From JAUWPO01 sp965603285 (lineage in GTDB: Bacteria > Chloroflexota > Anaerolineae > Anaerolineales > UBA4823), in contig CBFDCK010000016.1 in the NCBI GenBank assembly GCA_965603285.1, forward strand, positions 1-38,354: 38,354 nucleotides of DNA. Direction: 5' to 3'. This document shows, one piece after another, positions 25,834 to 33,567 of the stretch. Numbering within the stretch: position 1 is the first letter of the stretch; each line of letters opens with the position of its first letter. The position numbers were made by a program, and so were the translations under genes. Below the pieces are notes generated by a model that worked only from the letters and a program-made list of their open reading frames with translations, ran no database searches and was not told the origin of the DNA.

Positions 25834-27198
25834 ATGTTTAACAACCGTCCAGCGCTAAGAAGCCGTTCCGTAGCCGGGACGAAGATGGGTACCTCGGCTG
25901 AGATATTCGGTAGTGTTACTACTGACGATATCAATTCAGACGTTTACCTGATACGAGAGCGTGTGCAGCGAAAACTGCTGAATGATACCGATGGTAATCT
26001 CAATAACACGAGTGAATCGCAGTTGCTGCAGATGATTGAAACTTCCTTCAACCAAGTTATCGTTGAAGAGAATCTGATATACACCCGCAATACGCGTGCC
26101 GAGCTGCTTAATTGGGTGGTTGCGGATATCCTGGGCTATGGTCCATTAGAGCCCCTGCTCAAAGATCCGACCATCACTGAAGTGATGTGCAACGGACCTG
26201 AAAAAATTTACATCGAACGCCGTGGGATGATCGAGTTAACCAATGTCGTCTTTGAAAACGAAGACCATCTGATGCGTATCATCCATCGCATTGTCGCACC
26301 GTTAGGTCGCCGGGTGGATGAATCTTCGCCTATGGTGGATGCACGTTTGCCGAGTGGCTACCGCGTCAACGCCACAATTTCCCCTTTGTCTCTTTCCGGA
26401 CCATTGCTGACCATCCGTAAATTCGCCACAACACCATTTGTCGCCCAAGATTTGGTCGCCAAAGGCACCCTGACACCCGGATTAGTATCCTTTTTGAAAG
26501 CATGCGCTGAAGCGCGCGTCAATATGGTGTTCTCCGGCGGTACCGGTTCGGGTAAGACCACGCTATTAAATGTGGTTTCAGCCTTTATCCCCAACACGGA
26601 AAGAGTGATCACGATAGAGGACACAGCCGAACTGCAGCTTAAGCAGGACCACGTACTTCGTCTGGAAAAACGCCCCCCGAATGTGGAAGGTGTCGGCGAG
26701 ATTACCATCCGCCAGTTGGTGATCAACGCCCTGCGTATGCGACCAGACCGGATCATCGTGGGTGAAGCGCGCGGTGCGGAAGCGTTGGACATGCTTCAAG
26801 CAATGAACACTGGTCATGACGGCTCAATGTCCACTATCCACTCCAACAGCCCGCGCGACACCCTACGCCGTATTGAGACCATGGTGTTGATGGCCGGTTT
26901 GGACCTGCCGCTGCGTGCCATCCGTGAACAAGTAGCTTCAGCCATTGAACTGGTCGTTCACTTGGAACGCCTGCGGGACGGCACACGCCGGGTCGTTCAA
27001 GTTACAGAGGTGCAGGGCATGGAAGGCGAGAGCGTCGTGATGCAGGACCTGTTTGTATTCGATCAAACTGGTGTTCAGAACGGGCGAGTCCTTGGCAAGC
27101 TCAAATCAACCGGACTGCGACCGAAGTTCTCCGAAAAATTTGAGATCAGCGGTATCGAACTGCCAGCCAATGTTTTCGATGTTGGCGAGCAGGTATAA
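25834..27198 (+). CDS. cpaF: Tad pilus motor ATPase CpaF/TadA
   Basis: The 454-residue protein is a complete type II/IV secretion ATPase: Walker A GGTGSGKT (235-242), Asp box IEDTAE (261-266), Walker B RIIVGE (306-311) and His box GHDGSMSTIHSN (327-338). The N-terminal domain contains the family segment ILGYGPLEPLL (99-109). It powers pilus extension and perhaps retraction from the cytosolic face of TadB/TadC. AGGAG lies 9 bases before ATG 25834. It is the last gene of the operon; no T-tailed hairpin is seen in the 17 bases before the convergent gene. Confidence 0.95.
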   Translation: MFNNRPALRSRSVAGTKMGTSAEIFGSVTTDDINSDVYLIRERVQRKLLNDTDGNLNNTSESQLLQMIETSFNQVIVEENLIYTRNTRAELLNWVVADILGYGPLEPLLKDPTITEVMCNGPEKIYIERRGMIELTNVVFENEDHLMRIIHRIVAPLGRRVDESSPMVDARLPSGYRVNATISPLSLSGPLLTIRKFATTPFVAQDLVAKGTLTPGLVSFLKACAEARVNMVFSGGTGSGKTTLLNVVSAFIPNTERVITIEDTAELQLKQDHVLRLEKRPPNVEGVGEITIRQLVINALRMRPDRIIVGEARGAEALDMLQAMNTGHDGSMSTIHSNSPRDTLRRIETMVLMAGLDLPLRAIREQVASAIELVVHLERLRDGTRRVVQVTEVQGMEGESVVMQDLFVFDQTGVQNGRVLGKLKSTGLRPKFSEKFEISGIELPANVFDVGEQV

Positions 27199-27215
27199 AA
27201 TATAAATCAGTTTAT

Positions 27216-27596
27216 TCATCTGGGGATAAAATCAAGTTCATCACCTACCGATATGCGCTCGATGAAATCGGGGGATGTTTCCAGCACATAGCAAGACGGG
27301 GTGGGCGATGCGTAATGTGGTCTCCAGGGTCGGGCTAACAGGACATGGGTTGCCTGACCTTGACTGTTAACCCATACAACAGCCAGTGAGGTGAAGACAA
27401 AAAACATGTGGATCGATGAGCCGCCGATCGTATCTTTGTTATGGACTAAAATTAATGCTTCGTCCGGCTTCAAGCGCCGCCGGAATTGAAAGCCGATCAG
27501 CCGGCAAAGCCTGCTCTGGCACCATTTAGCGGATTCGATCAGGGTTTGCCCAGTTTTTCGGTCAACTACTTTCACATGCCCTTTCATTTTTCCCAT
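27216..27596 (-). CDS. DUF192 family protein
   Basis: The 126-residue protein matches the DUF192 pattern: GFQFRRRLKPDEALIL near the start, the central SIHMFFVFTSLAVVWVNSQG, then ARPW and a C-terminal hydrophobic strand ending GDELDFI. The family has a small beta-barrel fold; its function is unsettled. Most members carry a signal peptide, but this one has none. The start lies 8 bases behind the stop of the protease gene, so it is the last gene of a minus-strand operon. It is convergent with cpaF at a distance of 17 bases. Confidence 0.8.
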   Translation of the reverse strand: MGKMKGHVKVVDRKTGQTLIESAKWCQSRLCRLIGFQFRRRLKPDEALILVHNKDTIGGSSIHMFFVFTSLAVVWVNSQGQATHVLLARPWRPHYASPTPSCYVLETSPDFIERISVGDELDFIPR

Positions 27597-27604
27597 TAAC
27601 TTTA

Positions 27605-29266
27605 TTATTCCGGCATACTTGCGGTGAAATCAATGATCTCAACTACAATCGGGGTGACGTTATGCGAGGAAACAGAGAAACCAATCCCACCACTTGTTAG
27701 CATCTGATCGGTGATACTGATGCCCTCAATCCCGTTAATAAACAGACTCAATTGATCTCCTGTGCAGATAGCCGTGTACTCATTTTCTTCCTTCCCCAGG
27801 TTTATGCTGGATGAGTCTCCCTTCCCGAGCTGTTTGTACGGATCACTCAGGGTTGGATCATATTGGTATACCCAGTAGAGACCATCACTGGCTATATTGA
27901 ACTCGTACCAGCCTAATGCGGAATGGCGGCAGATCAGACTGACGTTATTGTTATTTGTTCCCAGGTTTGCGACTCGAATATCTAATCGCACATCCTCAGC
28001 TTCTAAATTATAGTAAATATAGTAGGCATTAGTATCGAGGCTGTTTATTGTTATTTTGAGTTTTCCATTTTTGAGATCTGTGATCACTCCTGATGGATCA
28101 CCGGTTGTTAGGAAGTGATCCCATTTAAATATATCGTGATCAATATCATGACTGAAGTATTCCTCTCCAGGTTGGCTAGCATCCGGTTCACCTAATCGTC
28201 CTTTGTAAACCTCATCCGTGGATGAGTGTACGACCTCAAAGGAGATGGGATCATCTGGATCATGAGACCGCAATACATCACAATACTCAGCTAAAGTGCC
28301 GCTAGCAGACATTGCCTGGTCATCAAATATAGTGATAATATCACCGGCTTTAAGATTTGCTTGGTCGGCTGCTGAACCGGATTCGACCGAGGAGATCCAT
28401 ATCCCGCTCAGGCTTTTATCTTCGCTTACGAATGCTTGCCCGTTTATGCCAATCGAGTCCAGGCTCTCCCCGCTCATTAACTGTTCAAAAATTTCACGAG
28501 CGACGATATGTGAGACCCCTATTGCCTGCCGGTCATCAATGATCTCGCCGTAATGTATTCCCAGGATCTTGCCTTCCGATGATATTAATGGACCACCAGA
28601 AATACTAGGATCAGCCCTGGTCGAATATTCTATGAGCGAATCCACCGAAGTCCAACTGGTTTCTCCATTAATCTCATTATTGACGATTATCCCCCTCAAT
28701 AATGAATAATCTCCTTGGTCCATCTTATAACCAGCTAAGTAAACCTCTTGGGCAAACTCAACCGGTTTCTGAGCCCAATCTAAATATTCAAATCCCTCCC
28801 CATCAATATCAATGAGCGCTAAGTTGTAACATTCTGAGACAGCCAGCAATTTGGCACTGTAACTTTCATGTTTGTTTCCACCCACCCAAACTTTGATTTC
28901 TTCAGCTCCCGTGACTACATGGTTGTTTGTAACTGCAATTCCTGAGGGGTGGATAATAAATCCAGAACCGCGTCCTGTGATAACCCGGACATCCTCTGAT
29001 TCGGGTTCCGAGAACATTCCAGTAGATTTTATCAAAATCACCGCTTTTTCAACATCAGCCAAGTTGCTAATTGCCCCCGAGGGTGTCGGCGAAGGTTCCG
29101 TTGTAGGTTCCAGAGTAGGTTGTGTAGTCCCAATAGGTTCGAGTGATTTTGTTGGTTCAGAAGTGGGATCTGTAGGTGGTGTCCCCTGCGTTTGGCAACC
29201 AAACGTGAACAGCAAGGTCAAAAGCAGGATCAGGGATTGACGTCCGCTGCTGATTCGAATGCTCAT
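27605..29266 (-). CDS. Trypsin-like serine protease lipoprotein with PDZ domain
   Basis: The 553-residue protein starts with a hydrophobic segment ending in TFGC (Cys24), a plausible though imperfect lipobox, then a Thr/Pro/Glu-rich linker (25-65). The protease domain has GSGFIIHPSGIAVTNNHVV (His116) and DPSISGGPL (Ser223), as in HtrA/DegP. At the usual place of the catalytic Asp it has YNLALIDID with Asn148. A PDZ domain follows at about 255-355 (GSAADQANLKAGDIITIFDD). The C-terminal 190 residues look like a LamG/DUF1080-type beta-sandwich (about 375-550: GWYEFNIASDGLYWVY). It probably acts on the outer face of the membrane. The Asn raises the question whether it cleaves or only binds peptides. 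It sits 9 bases behind the sortase frame. Confidence 0.85.
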   Translation of the reverse strand: MSIRISSGRQSLILLLTLLFTFGCQTQGTPPTDPTSEPTKSLEPIGTTQPTLEPTTEPSPTPSGAISNLADVEKAVILIKSTGMFSEPESEDVRVITGRGSGFIIHPSGIAVTNNHVVTGAEEIKVWVGGNKHESYSAKLLAVSECYNLALIDIDGEGFEYLDWAQKPVEFAQEVYLAGYKMDQGDYSLLRGIIVNNEINGETSWTSVDSLIEYSTRADPSISGGPLISSEGKILGIHYGEIIDDRQAIGVSHIVAREIFEQLMSGESLDSIGINGQAFVSEDKSLSGIWISSVESGSAADQANLKAGDIITIFDDQAMSASGTLAEYCDVLRSHDPDDPISFEVVHSSTDEVYKGRLGEPDASQPGEEYFSHDIDHDIFKWDHFLTTGDPSGVITDLKNGKLKITINSLDTNAYYIYYNLEAEDVRLDIRVANLGTNNNNVSLICRHSALGWYEFNIASDGLYWVYQYDPTLSDPYKQLGKGDSSSINLGKEENEYTAICTGDQLSLFINGIEGISITDQMLTSGGIGFSVSSHNVTPIVVEIIDFTASMPE

Positions 29267-29275
29267 ACTATACTC

Positions 29276-29950
29276 CTAAATGCTGCTGATCTGGTTTTCT
29301 AAGGGTTGAACTTTGACAAGATCGGAATAGACAATCAACCACTTCAGGTATGTTCTAAAACCGATGCGCAAATCGGTGCAGGTTATCAGGGTTAACTGAG
29401 CCTGTTCAGTGGGTTCTATAACGGAGGAATCGGATTCTGACACTACCTCCCGATCGTACGCTTTATTAGTGTAAACATTCTGTTCGGGATACAACTTGAC
29501 AATCTCGCCATCTTTCAAGTCCTCCAGGTACTTGAAAGGATCATCAGTGCCATCGCCAAAAGTCACGTGAGCCGACAAGCTGGTGTTACCACCCAGTTCT
29601 GACCAAGACGTATTTCCCATCCAAACCACTTCGCTTCTAAGACCTTTAATCAGCCAGGTAAAGCCATCGAAGGGAACATATTTGACGATTTTATTCAAAT
29701 CCAAGGTTGGAATTTCGATGCGTGTGATTGGGCTGGTAACTGGTAATTTTTCGTCATTATTCAATCCTGCAGGAATGTAGAGAGTGGGAATCGTACAATC
29801 TGACAATGAATTCGGAATAGGTGTAGAAATTTATTCTGCGACCCCAACCACGGCCTGTTTAGTGCCTTCTGGCACTTCAGGTGTTGCCGTTTCGGCTTCA
29901 CTGTCAGGTGGAGTGGAAGATCCGTATACTTTTTCGTAAGATCCTATCTC
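29276..29950 (-). pseudogene. Sortase, N-terminally disrupted
   Basis: The open part (29276-29806, 176 codons from a TTG) shows a sortase core: ITRIEIPTLDLNKIV, SLSAHVTFGDG with the catalytic His80, and TLITC with Cys143. The third catalytic residue, an Arg before the last strand, is not evident: the sequence reads YLKWLIVYSDLV, where RLVV is usual. In the same frame upstream a TAA (plus-strand 29831-29833) interrupts a Pro/Thr/Glu-rich linker that goes on to 29950 (STPPDSEAETATPEVPEGT). No membrane anchor or good start is found. The gene is probably decaying, but a short product from the TTG is possible. It precedes the protease gene by 9 bases, and a protease-sortase partnership at the wall is imaginable for the ancestor. 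Confidence 0.65.
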
Positions 29951-30403
29951 CTACCTTACCCAGCCCCAATTACATTCTCGTGCTAATATAAATCGCAAAT
30001 AATTTATGAGCCTTTTGTTAATGATATATTATAACATGTTACTTTACTTGGATTCAAATATTAAGTGCAATTACAGGTTGATAGAAAAGAGTTAAGTGTG
30101 TAAAAAACACCTGGGTTCAATTTGAGACACCAGAATCGCGACTTTACAAAAAAGGTATAAATAATCATCCAAAATGAGGAACTGACATCTCAACCCGATG
30201 ATACTTTTAGACAATCATTATGGCAGCAATTAGAAGATTTCTTGGAAACACTTGAAGGAGAGGATTTACTCCGTAATATCGTTGAATGGATATTCCAGGA
30301 ACTTAGAAAACTTGAATTCAGCCAACAAATCTTGACACAACGTGTTATGTTAAAATCGTAACCAGTTTGATTATCAGTTTGATAGTATTATTGGGGATAT
30401 CTA
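29951..30403 (+). other. Intergenic region with remnants
   Basis: Apart from the transposase-like remnant at 30161-30361, no gene is recognised. The AT-rich centre has a perfect 10-bp palindrome TAACATGTTA at 30032-30041 next to GATATATTATAAC, a possible promoter/operator area for the minus-strand operon. A lone TTGACA at 30332-30337 has no matching -10 box. Confidence 0.35.
30161..30361 (+). pseudogene. Possible N-terminal remnant of an IS256-type transposase
   Basis: A 66-codon open stretch between TAA (30158-30160) and TAA (30359-30361) reads with a protein-like pattern, FLETLEGEDLLRNIVEWIFQ then ELRKLEFSQQI. This resembles the N-terminal 'D.LRe.v.w.lQELmeaEv.e.iGA' region of mutator (IS256-type) transposases. 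It has no normal start codon and breaks off before the conserved arginine/tyrosine motifs. It may equally be an unrelated decayed gene. Confidence 0.3.
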
Positions 30404-31132
30404 ATGATGCTGACTATAGTAATACCCACATACAATGAAGCGCAAAACTTACCAAAATTGATCCACGCTTTGTTTTCCCTGCATATTGATGGATTGAATG
30501 TAATAGTTGTCGATGACAATAGCCCTGATGGTACCGGCCGCGTTGCTGAGAGAATGATCGAAGCGCACCCAGGACAAATAAGTGTCATACATCGAGCGGG
30601 AAAATCAGGCTTAGGGACTGCGTACATACAGGGGTTTCGCCAGGCTCTTGATCACGGCTCTCAAGCAATTGCCCAGATGGATGCCGACCTATCACATCCA
30701 CCGGAGATGTTGTTGGTCCTGTTGGATGCTCTATCTGCGAGTGATGTTGCGATGGGTTCCCGGTATGTGGAGGGTGGCGGTGTTGATGTAAACTGGTCGT
30801 ATTGGAGAAGAACATTGTCAGTCTTCGGCAATTATTACGCTCGCTCAATCCTTGGTCTACCTGTTCGGGATGCCACTGGGGGTTTCAAAATCTGGAGGAG
30901 AGACACCCTCCTCGGTATGCCTTTGGAACGCGTGCGAGCCAGTGGTTATGCGTTTCAGGTGGAGATGGCGTATATCGCCTGTTTACTGGGCTATACGTTC
31001 CAAGAAAAGCCGTTTTATTTTGCCGATCGTAGTTTGGGTCGTTCTAAAATGTCGTTCCAGATTCAATTGGAAGCAGCCATACGGGTGTGGCAAATGCGGT
31101 TTGATTATCGTGATTTGAAAGATCGCCTTTGA
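30404..31132 (+). CDS. Polyprenyl-phosphate mannose (or glucose) synthase, Dpm1-like
   Basis: The 242-residue GT2 enzyme shows VIPTYNEAQNLPKLI (6-20), VVDDNSPDGTG (35-45), KSGLGTAYIQGF (67-78), the metal-binding DAD in QMDADLSHPP (91-100), and GSRYVEGGG with RSKMSF near the end. These match Dpm1-type synthases. They make polyprenyl-phosphate-mannose on the inner side of the membrane, without own membrane segments when other proteins anchor them. The product is the donor used by GT-C transferases such as those encoded at 11885-15015. GGGGA lies 8-9 bases before ATG 30404. Its TGA directly touches the TGA of the convergent gene (TGATCA at 31130-31135). Confidence 0.9.
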   Translation: MMLTIVIPTYNEAQNLPKLIHALFSLHIDGLNVIVVDDNSPDGTGRVAERMIEAHPGQISVIHRAGKSGLGTAYIQGFRQALDHGSQAIAQMDADLSHPPEMLLVLLDALSASDVAMGSRYVEGGGVDVNWSYWRRTLSVFGNYYARSILGLPVRDATGGFKIWRRDTLLGMPLERVRASGYAFQVEMAYIACLLGYTFQEKPFYFADRSLGRSKMSFQIQLEAAIRVWQMRFDYRDLKDRL

Positions 31133-32578
31133 TCAGCGCATATTTTCAACCCACTTGCCCGCATAAACTCCGAGAGAGCGCCACAGATCGTAAGCATCAT
31201 AGCGGTCGAGACCGGTGTTGTCCTCGAAGCGCTTCCAAAAACCGTCCCACCAACCGGGGGGTTGGACCTTGGAGCCATCATATTCGGTGGGGCGAAAAGA
31301 CTCACCGCCGACGACCAAGCTGCCGACGTAATCAGCCTGAGAATACACCCGCTTGATCTGGGCGGCAATTTCTTCCATGTCCTCGGACGATACAACCCCG
31401 TTGCTGGTGGCTTTGTAAAACTGGACGGTAACGCGGATGGGGAATCGCTCGTCGCGTTCGATCTTCAATCCATCGATCTCGGTAAAAGGTCCTTCGACCT
31501 CGCCATGACCGATCACGGCGGTTTCAACGTTGCTCTTCGCTGTTTGCATGGGCGCTGCGCCTAGCGCCTCAGCCTCTTCGAACAGCATAAGTCCTTCATC
31601 CATTGGATGTACCTGCTTCAAAGGCACCTGGATGATCATAACCATATTCAGGCCTCTCTCATCGGCTGTTTGCGGCGCATCCCAGCGCGGCATTTCCCGG
31701 GGACGAAAGTCGCTAAGTCGTTCGCCGGTATAGCTTGCTCTTTCTCCATCCTGGTTGAAGAACAACCGCTGCCCCCAGGAGAAACCGGCGGGAAAAGCAT
31801 CGCGGTAGTTATCGATGACGGTCGCGCTGGTGCCTTCACGGGTGGCGACGATTACCAGGACCGCGGGGTCCCCCTGGTACGATTGGTAGTTGAAGATCAC
31901 CGGGTTGAATTCCGCTTTGCCTTGCTGTGGCACTGGTAGGAAAGCCGCCTGGGCGCTGACCAGCACATGGGAATCGCGCTTGGCAAGTAAGGATGATTCC
32001 CTACCCACCCAGGAACCTGGTTCGGAAAGATATTGGCGGATATTCCCCAAATACTCCCGCAGGGTTATCTTGTGAAGCGGTTTCCCACGCTCATTTCCGA
32101 CCAGCAGATAAAACCGGTCGGGTGAGATATCTGCGGTCAGATCACTGAAATTCGGGTAGCGGATTACGGGCATCAATGTAAGCTCGTACTTGCTTGTATA
32201 TGGATCCTGGTGCTGTACTTGGATGGTAACGTCGGAGATGTTCGGTCCGACGGAGGAATTGTAATAGCGTCCGGTGTCCTCCCAAGTGACGTTGACGATG
32301 TGGAATCCGTATAACCCGGCCAGGTATTGGGCGTTTTCGTCCCACACCATCGCGGCGGTCCTTTCGATCGCTTCCACGAATTCGGGATCGTCGGCTTCCC
32401 TGGTCTCGCGACCATATGGTTTGAGCGGCGGGTCATCCGAAGCCACAGAATCCATAGCATGGGCAATTTTCGCCCTTTCGAAGAGCAGGGCGTCGTGACC
32501 GATTATTAAAGCCAATCCTTCACTCGCTGTGAATAACAATAGGGTTATCAAGGCAGTACGCATAACTTTAGTGAACAT
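31133..32578 (-). CDS. Secreted or membrane-anchored protein of unknown function
   Basis: I do not recognise this 481-residue protein. It begins with a hydrophobic segment (about 6-26) that can serve as signal peptide or anchor. The rest is soluble, acidic and rich in aromatic residues, with no cysteine seen. Notable stretches are VIRYPNFSDLTADISPDRFY and, at the end, PPGWWDGFWKRFEDNTGLDR and YDAYDLWRSL. No catalytic motif is evident. A good ribosome-binding site AAGGAG (plus 32585-32590) precedes the ATG by 6 bases. A strong hairpin terminator lies upstream (32668-32697), so the gene is an independent unit. Its G+C is higher than that of the genes to the right. Confidence 0.75.
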   Translation of the reverse strand: MFTKVMRTALITLLLFTASEGLALIIGHDALLFERAKIAHAMDSVASDDPPLKPYGRETREADDPEFVEAIERTAAMVWDENAQYLAGLYGFHIVNVTWEDTGRYYNSSVGPNISDVTIQVQHQDPYTSKYELTLMPVIRYPNFSDLTADISPDRFYLLVGNERGKPLHKITLREYLGNIRQYLSEPGSWVGRESSLLAKRDSHVLVSAQAAFLPVPQQGKAEFNPVIFNYQSYQGDPAVLVIVATREGTSATVIDNYRDAFPAGFSWGQRLFFNQDGERASYTGERLSDFRPREMPRWDAPQTADERGLNMVMIIQVPLKQVHPMDEGLMLFEEAEALGAAPMQTAKSNVETAVIGHGEVEGPFTEIDGLKIERDERFPIRVTVQFYKATSNGVVSSEDMEEIAAQIKRVYSQADYVGSLVVGGESFRPTEYDGSKVQPPGWWDGFWKRFEDNTGLDRYDAYDLWRSLGVYAGKWVENMR

Positions 32579-32667
32579 CGCAGTCTCCTTTTTCTAGCAT
32601 TTGGACGTTTACATCAAAGACGATGGAATGGCGAAAATGGTTCCGCAAGAGAAGCTCACATGCGAAT

Positions 32668-32697
32668 AAAAGCCGTCGAATAATTTCGACGGCTTTT
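32668..32697. terminator. Bidirectional intrinsic terminator
   Basis: A perfect 13-bp stem AAAAGCCGTCGAA / TTCGACGGCTTTT with a TAAT loop (32681-32684) has A/T tails on both sides. It can end transcription coming from the small-protein genes on the minus strand and protects the following secreted-protein gene from read-through. Confidence 0.85.
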
Positions 32698-32774
32698 GAT
32701 CGTCAAACACGCTATAGCATGTTGGGCGCGGTGTGACCCAGCCTGTTCAACAGGTTTGAGAGATGTTAAATGAA

Positions 32775-32804
32775 ATCAGGGCGGTAGTCTCCTATCGCCC
32801 TGAT
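32775..32804 (-). terminator. Terminator behind the 94-aa small-protein gene
   Basis: ATCAGGGCG (32775-32783) pairs with CGCCCTGAT (32796-32804) across a 12-base loop, 28 bases behind the minus-strand stop. On the minus strand it is followed by TTTCATTT, a moderate U-tract. Confidence 0.6.
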
Positions 32805-32831
32805 TATTGCTTATGTTTTAATCACTCAGGT

Positions 32832-33116
32832 CTAGCCGCAGTAGCCACTCCGATCGGGGTAATACGCGCCTTGCGTCCCAACGCTTGTATACGTTTGTGA
32901 TTGGGGCTGTTGTGGGTAATATACCGGCTGTTGTGAGTTATAAACCGGCTGCTGTGGGTTATACACCGGTTGTGGAGCTGCTGTTGTGACCGTCCCACCA
33001 GTTGATGGGGGGTTAATGTTAGAATGACCTCGTTGTGCCATATCCTTCCAGTAATTGCGAGCCTGGTCGCATTCTTGAAAAGTCATACCTGCGCTTAAAT
33101 CAGTTCTAATTTTCAT
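32832..33116 (-). CDS. Small protein with RTDLxAG motif and QPVYxxQ repeats
   Basis: The 94-residue protein begins directly with MKIRTDLSAG, goes on with FQECDQARNYWKDMAQRG, and then has a low-complexity tail with three 7-residue repeats QPVY[NY][PS]Q and a final SGYCG. The first 30 residues share RTDLxAG-x5-C-x5-YW[KR] with the 59-residue protein at 33235-33414, at identical spacing. ATG 33116 is chosen because AGGAGG lies 7 bases before it; a TTG at 33122 is too close to that site. There is no signal peptide. Function unknown. The Tyr/Pro/Gln-rich tail resembles those of self-assembling or surface-binding proteins, and the conserved head may be a recognition or leader sequence; both are inference. 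Confidence 0.78.
   Translation of the reverse strand: MKIRTDLSAGMTFQECDQARNYWKDMAQRGHSNINPPSTGGTVTTAAPQPVYNPQQPVYNSQQPVYYPQQPQSQTYTSVGTQGAYYPDRSGYCG
32907..32969 (-). repeat. Three tandem 21-bp coding repeats
   Basis: Units 32907-32927, 32928-32948 and 32949-32969 differ by a few bases (pattern CTGYTGTGRGTWATAHACCGG on the plus strand). They encode the QPVYxxQ repeats of the small protein. Such in-frame repeats can change in number by slippage. Confidence 0.85.
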
Positions 33117-33234
33117 AATCAAACCTCCTGTATATTCGTAAAGAACTCGCTTTATATCGAAATTTCAGATCGGGTCCAGAGTCACCATGTGTAATTATTC
33201 TATGGTTTATTGATCTGAATATTAATTAAGTTTA

Positions 33235-33414
33235 TTATTTACCGAGCTGCTTGCGGGCTTTATCGTAGTATTGCTTTCTCCAATAATCCAGGTTATTCAT
33301 GCAAGCATCTACGCTCTCACCAGCAATCAAGTCTGTGCGGACATGAAATTGGGGGGTATCATTGTCAACTCCGAGCTTGTTGGCAGGTGTTGTATTTTCT
33401 TTCATGGTAATCAT
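33235..33414 (-). CDS. Small protein with RTDLxAG motif
   Basis: The 59-residue protein has a 20-residue polar N-terminus, then FHVRTDLIAGESVDAC and YWRKQYYDKARKQLGK. The block RTDLxAG-x5-C-x5-YW[KR] is shared with the neighbour at 32832-33116. ATG 33414 is chosen because GGAG lies 9 bases before it; the more upstream ATG (33429) overlaps that site. It has no signal peptide and a basic C-terminus. It lies 118 bases upstream of its paralogue in the same direction, so both may be on one transcript. Function unknown. Confidence 0.7.
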   Translation of the reverse strand: MITMKENTTPANKLGVDNDTPQFHVRTDLIAGESVDACMNNLDYWRKQYYDKARKQLGK

Positions 33415-33567
33415 GTGGTTGAGCTCCATTTTATATTATTAGATTTTTAGTTGCGTTTGGCAAACATTAGCGCTAAATATATTACATTATTAATCTTATG
33501 ACAATACGACATTTGAATACAACGTGGTTTAGCCTCGGTTATAACATTTGACTGAGATCACTTCGTC

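Noticed and set aside
26358..26792. Minus-strand open frame of 144 codons within cpaF
   Set aside because: Shadow of the ATPase core; no ribosome-binding site and no protein-like features.
32780..32787. GGCGGTAG, which resembles the ops element of JUMPstart sequences
   Set aside because: It forms the arm and loop of a terminator hairpin downstream of a minus-strand gene, far from the polysaccharide locus, and the RfaH/ops system belongs to Enterobacteria and relatives.
32907..32969. Short tandem repeats considered as a CRISPR or regulatory array
   Set aside because: The 21-bp units are contiguous without spacers and lie in frame inside a small protein gene.
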